Part shown: positions 11,189 to 25,200 of the stretch, piece by piece
Layout: each line of letters opens with the position of its first letter
Numbering within the stretch: position 1 is the stretch's first letter
NCBI GenBank assembly: GCA_030490835.1
Contig: CM059971.1
Location: 47,106,012 to 47,170,011, forward strand
Direction: 5' to 3'
Length of the DNA: 64,000 bases
Origin: Annona cherimola
Taxonomy: Eukaryota > Streptophyta > Magnoliopsida > Magnoliales > Annonaceae
Notes under the pieces: model-generated
Told to the model about the DNA's origin: nothing
What the model saw: the letters and a program-made list of their open reading frames with translations, nothing else
The model's database searches: none
Program-made: the position numbers and the translations under genes

Positions 11189-14100
11189 ATGTGAATGAAA
11201 AAACTTTAACGCATTCCAATAGATTCAAAACAACCGAATCGGACGTAAGGAACTGCAATAAATAAGAACTAACAACAATCTCTTGATTTCGTTTGCATAC
11301 GAACGACAACGGATGACGGTAAAGGTATTCAAATTGAATAAAATGAATTGAGTCGGATAGAATGAACTTTGATTATTTAGAATAGTGTACAACTCAATCT
11401 AATTGACTTGATTTTACTGTAATGAGAACGAGTAAACTTTAACGCATTCTAATAGATTCAAAACAACCGAATCGGAAGTAAGGAACTTCAATAAATAAGA
11501 ACTAGCAACAATCCCTTTATTTCGTTTGCATTGGAACGACAACAAATGACCTTAAAGGCGTTCGAATCGAATCAACTGAATTAAGTCGGATAGAATGAAC
11601 TGTGATTATTTAGAATAGTGTACAACTCGATCTAATTGACTTAATTTGACTGTAATGTGAACTAGTAAACTTTAACGCATTCCAATAGATTCAAAACAAC
11701 CGAATCGGAGGTAAGGAACTTCAATAAATAAGAACTAGCAACAATCCCTTGATTTCGTTTTCATTCGAACGACAACGGATGACGTTAAAGGCATTCAAAT
11801 CGAATCAAAAGAATTGAGTTGGATAGAATGAACTTTGATTATTTAGAATAGTGTACAACTCAATCTAATTGACTTAATTTTACTGTAATGTGAACGAGTA
11901 AACTTTAACGCATTCTAATAGATTCAAAACAACCGAATCGGAGGTAAGGAACTTCAATAAATAAGAACTAGCAACAATCCATTGATTTCGTTTACATTCG
12001 AACGACAACGGAGGACGTTAAAGGCATTCAAATCGAATCAAATGCATTGAGTTGGATAGAATGAACTTTGATTATTTAGAATAGTGTACAACTCAATCTA
12101 ATTGACTTGATTTTACTGTAATGTGAATGAATAAACTTTAACGCATTCCAATAGATTCAAAACAACCGAATCGGAGGTAAGGAACTTCAATAAATAAGAA
12201 CTAGCAACAATCCCTTGATTTCGTTTACATTCGAACGACAACGGATGACGTTAAAGGCATTCAAATCGAATCAAATGAATTGAGTTGGATAGAATGAACT
12301 TTGATTATTTAGAATAGTGTACACCTCAATCTAATTGACTTAAGTTTACTGAAATGGGAACGAGTAAACTTTAACGCATTCTAATAGATTCAAAACAACC
12401 AAATCGAACGTAAGGAACTTTCAATAAACAAGAATTAACAACAATCCCTTGATTTTATTTACATTCGAACGACAACGAACGACCTTAAAAGCATTGAAAT
12501 TGAATCAAATGAATTCAGTCGGATAGAATGAACTTTGATTATTTAGAATAGTGTACAACTCAATCTAATTGACTTGATTTGACTGTAATGAGAACGAGTA
12601 AACCTTAACGCATTCTAATAGATTCAAAACAACCGAATTGGAAGTAAGGAACTTCAATAAATAAGAACTAGCAGCAATCACTTTATTTCGTTTGCATACG
12701 AACGACAACGGATGACCTTAAAGGCGTTCGAATCGAATCAAATAAATTGAGTTGGATAGAATGAACTTTGATTATTTAGAATAGTGTACAACTCAATCTA
12801 ATTGACTTGATTTTACTGTAATGAGAAGGAGTAAACTTTAACGCATTCTAATAGATTCAAAACAACCAAATCGAACGTAAGGAACTTCAATAAACAAGAA
12901 TTAACAACAATCCCTTTATTTCGTTTGCATTGGAACGACAACAAATGACCTTAAAGGCGTTCGAATCGAATCAACTGAATTCAGTCGGATAGAATAAACT
13001 TCGATTATTTAGAATAGAGTACAACTCAATCTAATTGACTTGATTTTACTGTAATGAGAAGGAGTAAACTTTAACGCATTCTAATAGATTCAAAACAACC
13101 AAATCGAACGTAAGGAACTTCAATAAACAAGAATTAACAACAATCCCTTGATTTTATTTACATTCGAATGATAACGAACGACCTTAAAAGCATTGAAATT
13201 GAATCAAATGAATTCAGTCGGATAGAATGAACTTTGATTATTTAGAATAGTGTACAACTCAATCTAATTGACTTGATTTGACTGTAATGAGAACGAGTAA
13301 ACTTTAACGCATTCTAATAGATTCAAAACAACCGAATCGGAAGTATGGAACTTCAATAAATAAGAACTAGCAACAATCCCTTTATTTCGTTTGCATTGGA
13401 ACGACAACAAATGACCTTAAAGGCGTTCGAATCGAATCAACTGAATTCAGTCGGATAGAATAAACTTCGATTATTTAGAATAGAGTACAACTCAATCTAA
13501 TTGACTTGATTTTACTGTAATGAGAAGGAGTAAACTTTAACGCATTCTATTAGATTCAAAACAACCAAATCGAACGTAAGGAACTTCAATAAACAAGAAT
13601 TAACAACAATCCCTTGATTTTATTTACATTCGAATGATAACGAACGACCTTAAAAGCATTGAAATTGAATCAAATGAATTCAGTCGGATAGAATGAACTT
13701 TGATTATTTAGAATAGTGTACAACTCAATCTAATTGACTTGATTTGACTGTAATGAGAACGAGTAAACTTCAACGCATTCTAATAGATTCAAAACAACCG
13801 AATCGGAAGTATGGAACTTCAATAAATAAGAACTAGCAACAATCCCTTTATTTCGTTTGCATTGGAACGACAACAAATGACCTTAAAGGCGTTCGAATCG
13901 AATCAACTGAATTCAGTCGGATAGAATAAACTTCGATTATTTAGAATAGTGTACAACTCAATCTAATTGACTTAATTTGACTGTAATGTGATCGAATAAA
14001 CATTAACGCATTCCAATAGATTCAAAACAACCGAATCGGACGTAAGGAACTTCAATAAATAAGAACTAACAACAATCCCTGGATTTCGGTTGCATACGAA

Positions 14101-15600
14101 CGACAACGGATGACGGTAAAGGCATTCAAATCGAATCAAATGAATTCAGTTGGATAGAATGAACTTTGATTATTTAGAATAGTGTACAACTCAATCTAAT
14201 TGACTTGATTTTACTGTAATGAGAAGGAGTAAACTTTAACGCATTCTAATAGATTCAAAACAACCAAATCGAACGTAAGGAACATCAATAAACAAGAATT
14301 AACAACAATCCCTTGATTTTATTTACATTCGAATGATAACGAACGACCTTAAAAGCATTGAAATTGAATCAAATGAATTCAGTCGGATAGAATGAACTTT
14401 GATTATTTAGAATAGTGTACAACTCAATCTAATTGACTTGATTTGACTGTAATGAGAACGAGTAAACTTTAACGCATTCTAATAGATTCAAAACAACCGA
14501 ATCGGAAGTATGGAACTTCAATAAATAAGAACTAGCAACAATCCCTTTATTTCGTTTGCAATGGAACGACAACAAATGACCTTAAAGGCGTTCGAATCGA
14601 ATCAACTGAATTCAGTCGGATAGAATGAACTTTGATTATTTAGAATAGTGTACAACTCAATCTAATTTACTTGATTTGACTGTAATGTGAACGAATAAAC
14701 TTTAACGCATTCCAATAGATTCAAAACAACCGAATCGGAGGTAAGGAACTTCAATAAATAAGAACTAGCAACAATCGCTTGATTTCGTTTACATTCGAAC
14801 GACAACGGATGACGTTAAATACATTCAAATCGAATCAAATGAATTGAGTTGGATAGAATAAACTTTGATTATTTAGAATAGTGCACACCTCAATCTAATT
14901 GACTTAATTTTACTGTAATGAGAACCAGTAAACTTTAACGCATTCTAATAGATTCAAAACAACCAAATCGAACGTAAGGAACTTTCAATAAACAAGAATT
15001 AACAACAATCCCTTGATTTTATTTACATTCGAACGACAACGAACGACCTTAAAAGCATTGAAATGGAATCAAATGAATTCAGTCGGATAGAACGAACTTT
15101 GTTTATTTAGAATAGTGTACAACTCAATCTAATTGACTTGATTTTATAGTAATGAGAACGATTAAACTTTAACGCATTCTAATAGATTCAAAACAACCAA
15201 ATCGGATGTAAGGAATTTTCAATAAACAAGAATTAACAACAATCCCTTGATTTTATATACATTTGAACGACAACGAACGACCTTAAAAGCATTGAAATCG
15301 AATCAAATGAATTCAGTTGGATAGAAAGAACTTTGATTATTTAGAATAGTGTACAATTCAATCTAATTGACTTAATTTTACTGTAACGAGAACGAGTAAA
15401 CTTTAACGCATTCTAATAGATTCAAAACAACCAAATCGAACGTAAGGAACTTCAATAAACAAGAATTAACAACAATCCCTTGATTTTATTTACATTCGAG
15501 TGATAACGAACGACTTTAAAAGCATTGAAATTGAATCAAATGAATTCAGTCGGATAGAATGAACTTTGATTATTTAGAATAGTGTACAACTCAATCTAAT
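11189..15600 (+). repeat. Mixed zone between HOR domains
   Basis: This zone contains the B-B-B-C-F module (11654-12819), then alternating C and A monomers, a D at about 13985, and further A, B, C and E units. The monomer at 12820 is a C/A hybrid that switches near 12901-12915. No single HOR period covers the zone. Confidence 0.75.
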
Positions 15601-17950
15601 TGACTTAATTTGACTGTAATGAGAACGAGTAAACTTTAACTCATTCTAATAGATTCAAAACAACCGAATCGGAAGTAAGGAACTTCAATAAATAAGAACT
15701 AGCAACAATCCCTTTATTTCGTTTGCATTGGAACGACAACAAATGACCTTAAAGGCATTCGAATCGAATCAACTGAATTAAGTCGGATAGAATGAACTGT
15801 GATTATTTAGAATAGTGTACAACTCGATCTAATTGACTTAATTTGACTGTAATGTGAACTAGTAAACTTTAACGCATTCCAATAGATTCAAAACAACCGA
15901 ATCGGAGGTAAGGAACTTCAATAAATAAGAACTAGCAACAATCCCTTGATTTCGTTTTCATTCGAACGACAACGGATGACGTTAAAGGCATTCAAATCGA
16001 ATCAAAAGAATTGAGTTGGATAGAATGAACTTTGATTATTTAGAATAGTGTACAACTCAATCTAATTGACTTAATTTTACTGTAATGTGAACGAGTAAAC
16101 TTTAACGCATTCGAATAGATTCAAAACAACCGAATCGGAGGTAAGGAACATCAATAAATAAGAACTAGCACCAATCCATTGATTTCGTTTACATTCGAAC
16201 GACAACGGAGGACGTTAAAGGCATTCAAATCGAATCAAATGCATTGAGTTGGATAGAATGAACTTTGATTATTTAGAATAGTGTACAACTCAATCTAATT
16301 GACTTGATTTTACTATAATGTGAATGAATAAACTTTAACGCATTCCAATAGATTCAAAACAACCGAATCGGAGGTAAGGAACTTCAATAAATAAGAACTA
16401 GCAACAATCCCTTGATTTCGTTTACATTCGAACGACAACGGATGACGTTAAAGGCATTCAAATCGAATCAAATGAATTGAGTTGGATAGAATGAACTTTG
16501 ATTATTTAGAATAGTGTACACCTCAATCTAATTGACTTAAGTTTACTGAAATGGGAACGAGTAAACTTTAACGCATTCTAATAGATTCAAAACAACCAAA
16601 TCGAACATAAGGAACTTTCAATAAACAAGAATTAACAACAATCCCTTGATTTTATTTACATTCGAACGACAACGAACGACCTTAAAAGCATTGAAATTGA
16701 ATCAAATGAATTCAGTCGGATAGAATGAACTTTGATTATTTAGAATAGTGTACAACTCAATCTAATTGACTTAATTTGACTGTAATGAGAACGAGTAAAC
16801 TTTAACTCATTCTATTAGATTCAAAACAACCGAATCGGAAGTAAGGAACTTCAATAAATAAGAACTAGCAACAATCCCTTTATTTCGTTTGCATTGGAAC
16901 GACAACAAATGACCTTAAAGGCATTCGAATCGAATCAACTGAATTAAGTCGGATAGAATGAACTGTGATTATTTAGAATAGTGTACAACTCGATCTAATT
17001 GACTTAATTTGACTGTAATGTGAACTAGTAAACTTTAACGCATTCCAATAGATTCAAAACAACCGAATCGGAGGTAAGGAACTTCAATAAATAAGAACTA
17101 GCAACAATCCCTTGATTTCGTTTTCATTCGAACGACAACGGATGACGTTAAAGGCATTCAAATCGAATCAAAAGAATTGAGTTGGATAGAATGAACTTTG
17201 ATTATTTAGAATAGTGTACAACTCAATCTAATTGACTTAATTTTACTGTAATGTGAACGAGTAAACTTTAACGCATTCGAATAGATTCAAAACAACCGAA
17301 TCGGAGGTAAGGAACTTCAATAAATAAGAACTAGCAACAATCCATTGATTTCGTTTACATTCGAACGACAACGGAGGACGTTAAAGGCATTCAAATCGAA
17401 TCAAATGCATTGAGTTGGATAGAATGAACTTTGATTATTTAGAATAGTGTACAACTCAATCTAATTGACTTGATTTTACTATAATGTGAATGAATAAACT
17501 TTAACGCATTCCAATAGATTCAAAACAACCGAATCGGAGGTAAGGAACTTCAATAAATAAGAACTAGCAACAATCCCTTGATTTCGTTTACATTCGAACG
17601 ACAACGGATGACGTTAAAGGCATTCAAATCGAATCAAATGAATTGAGTTGGATAGAATGAACTTTGATTATTTAGAATAGTGTACACCTCAATCTAATTG
17701 ACTTAAGTTTACTGAAATGGGAACGAGTAAACTTTAACGCATTCTAATAGATTCAAAACAACCAAATCGAACGTAAGGAACTTTCAATAAACAAGAATTA
17801 ACAACAATCCCTTGATTTTATTTACATTCGAACGACAACGAACGACCTTAAAAGCATTGAAATTGAATCAAATGAATTCAGTCGGATAGAATGAACTTTG
17901 ATTATTTAGAATAGTGTACAACTCAATCTAATTGACTTGATTTGACTGTA
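15600..17950 (+). repeat. Second 5-monomer duplication, 1166-bp offset (order B-B-B-C-A)
   Basis: The B monomer beginning TGTGAACTAGTAAAC occurs at 15851 and again at 17017, 1166 bp apart, each time followed by two more B monomers (CCATTGATTTCG with GGAGGACG, then GTGAATGAATAAAC) and a C beginning GGGAACGAG. The first copy continues into A and the second into F. The length equals that of the domain at 5359-11188, but the monomer content is different. Confidence 0.8.
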
Positions 17951-20900
17951 ATGAGAACGAGTAAACCTTAACGCATTCTAATAGATTCAAAACAACCGAA
18001 TTGGAAGTAAGGAACTTCAATAAATAAGAACTAGCAGCAATCACTTTATTTCGTTTGCATACGAACGACAACGGATGACCTTAAAGGCGTTCGAATCGAA
18101 TCAAATAAATTGAGTTGGATAGAATGAACTTTGATTATTTAGAATAGTGTACAACTCAATCTTAATTGACTTGATTTTACTGTAATGAGAAGGAGTAAAC
18201 TTTAACGCATTCTAATAGATTCAAAACAACCAAATCGAACGTAAGGAACTTCAATAAACAAGAATTAACAACAATCCCTTGATTTTATTTACATTCGAAT
18301 GATAACGAACGACCTTAAAAGCATTGAAATTGAATCAAATGAATTCAGTCGGATAGAATGAACTTTGATTATTTAGAATAGTGTACAACTCAATCTAATT
18401 GACTTGATTTGACTGTAATGAGAACGAGTAAACTTTAACGCATTCTAATAGATTCAAAACAACCGAATCGGAAGTATGGAACTTCAATAAATAAGAACTA
18501 GCAACAATCCCTTTATTTCGTTTGCATTGGAACGACAACAAATGACCTTAAAGGCGTTCGAATCGAATCAACTGAATTCAGTCGGATAGAATAAACTTCG
18601 ATTATTTAGAATAGTGTACAACTCAATCTAATTGACTTAATTTGACTGTAATGTGATCGAATAAACTTTAACGCATTCCAATAGATTCAAAACAACCGAA
18701 TCGGACGTAAGGAACTTCAATAAATAAGAACTAACAACAATCCCTGGATTTCAGTTGCATACGAACGACAACGTATGACGGTAAAGGCATTCAAATCGAA
18801 TCAAATGAATTGAGTTGGATAGAATGAACTTTGATTATTTAGAACAGTGTACAACTCAATCTAATTGACTTGATTTTACTGTAATGAGAAGGAGTAAACT
18901 TTAACGCATTCTAATAGATTCAAAACAACCAAATCGAACGTAAGGAACATCAATCAACAAGAATTAACAACAATCCCTTGATTTTATTTACATTCGAATG
19001 ATAACGAACGACCTTAAAAGCATTGAAATTGAATCAAATGAATTTAGTCGGATAGAATGAACTTTGATTATTTAGAATAGTGTACAACCCAATCTAATTG
19101 ACTTGATTTGACTGTAATGAGAACGAGTAAACTTTAACGCATTCCAATAGATTCAAAACAACCGAATCGGAGGTAAGGAACTTCAATAAATAAGAACTAG
19201 CAACAATCCCTTGATTTCGTTTACATTCGAACGACAACGGATGACGTTAAAGGCATTCAAATCGAATCAAATGAATTGAGTTGGATAGAATGAACTTTGA
19301 TTATTTAGAATAGTGCACACCTCAATCTAATTGACTTAATTTTACTGTAATGAGAACGAGTAAACTTTAACGCATTCTAATAGATTCAAAACAACCAAAT
19401 CGAACGTAAGGAACTTTCAATAAACAAGAATTAACAACAATCCCTTGATTTTATTTACATTCGAACGACAACGAACGACCTTAAAAGCATTGAAATGGAA
19501 TCAAATGAATTCAGTCGGATAGAATGAACTTTGATTATTTAGAATAGTGTACAACTCAATCTAATTGACTTGATTTGACTGTAATGAGAACGAGTAAACT
19601 TTAACGCATTCTAATAGATTCAAAACAACCAAATCGAACGTAAGGAACATCAATAAACAAGAATTAACAACAATCCCTTGATTTTATTTACATTCGAATG
19701 ATAACGAACGACCTTAAAAGCATTGAAATTGAATCAAATGAATTTAGTCGGATAGAATGAACTTTGATTATTTAGAATAGTGTACAACCCAATCTAATTG
19801 ACTTGATTTGACTGTAATGAGAACGAGTAAACTTTAACGCATTCCAATAGATTCAAAACAACCGAATCGGAGGTAAGGAACTTCAATAAATAAGAAATAG
19901 CAACAATCCCTTGATTTCGTTTACATTCGAACGACAACGGATGACGTTAAAGGCATTCAAATCGAATCAAATGAATTGAGTTGGATAGAATGAACTTTGA
20001 TTATTTAGAATAGTGTACAACTCAATCTAATTGACTTAAGTTTACTGAAATGGGAACGAGTAAACTTTAACGCATTCTAATAGATTCAAAACAACCAAAT
20101 CGAACGTAAGGAACTTTCAATAAACAAGAATTAACAACAATCCCTTGATTTTATTTACATTCGAACGACAACGAACGACCTTAAAAGCATTGAAATTGAA
20201 TCAAATGAATTCAGTCGGATAGAATGAACTTTGATTATTTAGAATAGTGTACAACTCAATCTAATTGACTTGATTTGACTGTAATGAGAACGAGTAAACC
20301 TTAACGCATTCTAATAGATTCAAAACAACCGAATTGGAAGTAAGGAACTTCAATAAATAAGAACTAGCAGCAATCACTTTATTTCGTTTGCATACGAACG
20401 ACAACGGATGACCTTAAAGGCGTTCGAATCGAATCAAATAAATTGAGTTGGATAGAATGAACTTTGATTATTTAGAATAGTGTACAACTCAATCTTAATT
20501 GACTTGATTTTACTGTAATGAGAAGGAGTAAACTTTAACGCATTCTAATAGATTCAAAACAACCAAATCGAACGTAAGGAACTTCAATAAACAAGAATTA
20601 ACAACAATCCCTTGATTTTATTTACATTCGAATGATAACGAACGACCTTAAAAGCATTGAAATTGAATCAAATGAATTCAGTCGGATAGAATGAACTTTG
20701 ATTATTTAGAATAGTGTACAACTCAATCTAATTGACTTGATTTGACTGTAATGAGAACGAGTAAACTTTAACGCATTCTAATAGATTCAAAACAACCGAA
20801 TCGGAAGTATGGAACTTCAATAAATAAGAACTAGCAACAATCCCTTTATTTCGTTTGCATTGGAACGACAACAAATGACCTTAAAGGCGTTCGAATCGAA

Positions 20901-22200
20901 TCAACTGAATTCAGTCGGATAGAATAAACTTCGATTATTTAGAATAGTGTACAACTCAATCTAATTGACTTAATTTGACTGTAATGTGATCGAATAAACT
21001 TTAACGCATTCCAATAGATTCAAAACAACCGAATCGGACGTAAGGAACTTCAATAAATAAGAACTAACAACAATCCCTGGATTTCAGTTGCATACGAACG
21101 ACAACGGATGACGGTAAAGGCATTCAAATCGAATCAAATGAATTGAGTTGGATAGAATGAACTTTGATTATTTAGAACAGTGTACAACTCAATCTAATTG
21201 ACTTGATTTTACTGTAATGAGAACGAGTAAACTTTAACGCATTCTAATAGATTCAAAACAACCAAATCGAACGTAAGGAACATCAATAAACAAGAATTAA
21301 CAACAATCCCTTGATTTTATTTACATTCGAATGATAACGAACGACCTTAAAAGCATTGAAATTGAATCAAATGAATTTAGTCGGATAGAATGAACTTTGA
21401 TTATTTAGAATAGTGTACAACCCAATCTAATTGACTTGATTTGACTGTAATGAGAACGAGTAAACTTTAACGCATTCCAATAGATTCAAAACAACCGAAT
21501 CGGAGGTAAGGAACTTCAATAAATAAGAACTAGCAACAATCCCTTGATTTCGTTTACATTCGAACGACAACGGATGACGTTAAAGGCATTCAAATCGAAT
21601 CAAATGAATTGAGTTGGATAGAATGAACTTTGATTATTTAGAATAGTGCACACCTCAATCTAATTGACTTAATTTTACTGTAATGAGAACGAGTAAACTT
21701 TAACGCATTCTAATAGATTCAAAACAACCAAATCGAACGTAAGGAACTTTCAATAAACAAGAATTAACAACAATCCCTTGATTTTATTTACATTCGAACG
21801 ACAACGAACGACCTTAAAAGCATTGAAATGGAATCAAATGAATTCAGTCGGATAGAATGAACTTTGATTATTTAGAATAGTGTACAACTCAATCTAATTG
21901 ACTTGATTTGACTGTAATGAGAACGAGTAAACTTTAACGCATTCTAATAGATTCAAAACAACCAAATCGAACGTAAGGAACATCAATAAACAAGAATTAA
22001 CAACAATCCCTTGATTTTATTTACATTCGAATGATAACGAACGACCTTAAAAGCATTGAAATTGAATCAAATGAATTTAGTCGGATAGAATGAACTTTGA
22101 TTATTTAGAATAGTGTACAACCAAATCTAATTGACTTGATTTGACTGTAATGAGAACGAGTAAACTTTAACGCATTCCAATAGATTCAAAACAACCGAAT
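17500..22200 (+). repeat. 10-monomer duplication, 2333-bp offset
   Basis: Two copies, about 17.5-19.85 kb and 19.85-22.2 kb, correspond base for base at an offset of 2333 bp wherever I checked. The F monomer starts at 17950 and 20283, and the D monomer at 18650 and 20983. Two rare variants are shared: an extra T in AATCTTAATTGAC (18161 and 20494) and AGAACAGTG in place of AGAATAGTG (18841 and 21174). Homology breaks on the left inside a B monomer and on the right where the second copy meets a C-E-C run. Confidence 0.85.
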
Positions 22201-25200
22201 CGGAGGTAAGGAACTTCAATAAATAAGAACTAGCAACAATCCCTTGATTTCGTTTACATTCGAACGACAACGGATGACGTTAAAGGCATTCAAATCGAAT
22301 CAAATGAATTGAGTTGGATAGAATGAACTTTGATTATTTAGAATAGTGTACAACTCAATCTAATTGACTTGATTTTACTGTAATGAGAAGGAGTAAACTT
22401 TAACGCATTCTAATAGATTCAAAACAACCAAATCGAACGTAAGGAACTTCAATAAACAAGAATTAACAACAATCCCTTGATTTTATTTACATTCGAATGA
22501 CAACGAACGACCTTAAAAGAATTGAAATCGAATCAATTGAATTCAGTCGAATAGAACGAACTTTGTTTATTTAGAATAGTGTACAACTCAATCTAATTGA
22601 CTTGATTTTATAGTAATGAGAACGATTAAACTTTAACGCATTCTAATAGATTCAAAACAACCAAATCGGATGTAAGGAATTTTCAATAAACAAGAATTAA
22701 CAACAATCCCTTGATTTTATATACATTTCAACGACAACGAACGACCTTAAAAGGATTGAAATCGAATCAAATGAATTCAGTTGGATAGAATGAACTTTGA
22801 TTATTTAGAATAGTGTACAACTCAATCTAATTGACTTAATTTTACTGTAATGAGAAGGAGTAAACTTTAACGCATTCTAATAGATTCAAAACAACCAAAT
22901 CGAACGTAAGGAACTTCAATAAACAAGAATTAACAACAATCCCTTGATTTTATTTACATTCGAGTGATAACGAACGACTTTAAAAGCATTGAAATTGAAT
23001 CAAATGAATTCAGTCGGATAGAATGAACTTTGATTATTTAGAATAGTGTACAACTCAATCTAATTGACTTAATTTGACTGTAATGAGAACGAGTAAACTT
23101 TAACTCATTCTAATAGATTCAAAACAACCGAATCGGAAGTAAGGAACTTCAATAAATAAGAACTAGCAACAATCCCTTTATTTCGTTTGCATTGGAACGA
23201 CAACAAATGACCTTAAAGGCGTTCGAATCGAATCAACTGAATTAAGTCGGATAGAATGAACTGTGATTATTTAGAATAGTGTACAACTCGATCTAATTGA
23301 CTTAATTTGACTGTAATGTGAACTAGTAAATTTTAACGCATTCCAATAGATTCAAAACAACCGAATCGGAGGTAAGGAACTTCAATAAATAAGAACTAGC
23401 AACAATCCCTTGATTTCGTTTTCATTCGAACGACAACGGATGACGTTAAAGGCATTCAAATCGAATCAAATGAATTGAGTTGGATAGAATGAACTTTGAT
23501 TATTTAGAATAGTGTACACCTCAATCTAATTGACTTAAGTTTACTGAAATGGGAACGAGTAAACTTTAACGCATTCTAATAGATTCAAAACAACCAAATC
23601 GAACGTAAGGAACTTTCAATAAACAAGAATTAACAACAATCCCTTGATTTTATTTACATTCGAACGACAACGAACGACCTTAAAAGCATTGAAATGGAAT
23701 CAAATGAATTCAGTCGGATAGAATGAACTTTGATTATTTAGAATAGTGTACAACTCAATTTAATTGACTTGATTTGACTGTAATGAGAACGAGTAAACCT
23801 TAACGCATTCTAATAGATTCAAAACAACCGAATTGGAAGTAAGGAACTTCAATAAATAAGAACTAGCAGCAATCACTTTATTTCGTTTGCATACGAACGA
23901 CAACGGATGACCTTAAAGGCGTTCGAATCGAATCAAATAAATTGAGTTGGATAGAATGAACTTTGATTATTTAGAATAGTGTACAACTCAATCTAATTGA
24001 CTTGATTTTACTGTAATGAGAAGGAGTAAACTTTAACGCATTCTAATAGATTCAAAACAACCAAATCGAACGTAAGGAACTTCAATAAACAAGAATTAAC
24101 AACAATCCCTTGATTTTATTTACATTCGAATGATAACGAACGACCTTAAAAGCATTGAAATTGAATCAAATGAATTCAGTCGGATAGAATGAACTTTGAT
24201 TATTTAGAATAGTGTACAACTCAATCTAATTGACTTGATTTGACTGTAATGAGAACGAGTAAACTTTAACGCATTCTAATAGATTCAAAACAACCGAATC
24301 GGAAGTATGGAACTTCAATAAATAAGAACTAGCAACAATCCCTTTATTTCGTTTGCATTGGAACGACAACAAATGACCTTAAAGGCGTTCGAATCGAATC
24401 AACTGAATTCAGTCGGATAGAATAAACTTCGATTATTTAGAATAGTGTACAACTCAATCTAATTGACTTAATTTGACTGTAATGTGATCGAATAAACTTT
24501 AACGCATTCCAATAGATTCAAAACAACCAAATCGGACGTAAGGAACTTCAATAAATAAGAACTAACAACAATCCCTGGATTTCGGTTGCATACGAACGAC
24601 AACGGATGACGGTAAAGGCATTCAAATCGAATCAAATGAATTGAGTTGGATAGAATGAACTTTGATTATTTAGAATAGTGTACAACTCAATCTAATTGAC
24701 TTGATTTTACTGTAATGAGAAGGAGTAAACTTTAACGCATTCTAATAGATTCAAAACAACCAAATCGAACGTAAGGAACATCAATAAACAAGAATTAACA
24801 ACAATCCCTTGATTTTATTTACATTCGAATGATAACGAACGACCTTAAAAGCATTGAAATTGAATCAAATGAATTTAGTCGGATAGAATGAACTTTGATT
24901 ATTTAGAATAGTGTACAACCCAATCTAATTGACTTGATTTGACTGTAATGAGAACGAGTAAACTTTAACGCATTCCAATAGATTCAAAACAACCGAATCG
25001 GAGGTAAGGAACTTCAATAAATAAGAACTAGCAACAATCCCTTGATTTCGTTTACATTCGAACGACAACGGATGACGTTAAAGGCATTCAAATAAAATCA
25101 AATGAATTGAGTTGGATAGAATGAACTTTGATTATTTAGAATAGTGCACACCTCAATCTAATTGACTTAATTTTACTGTAATGAGAACGAGTAAACTTTA

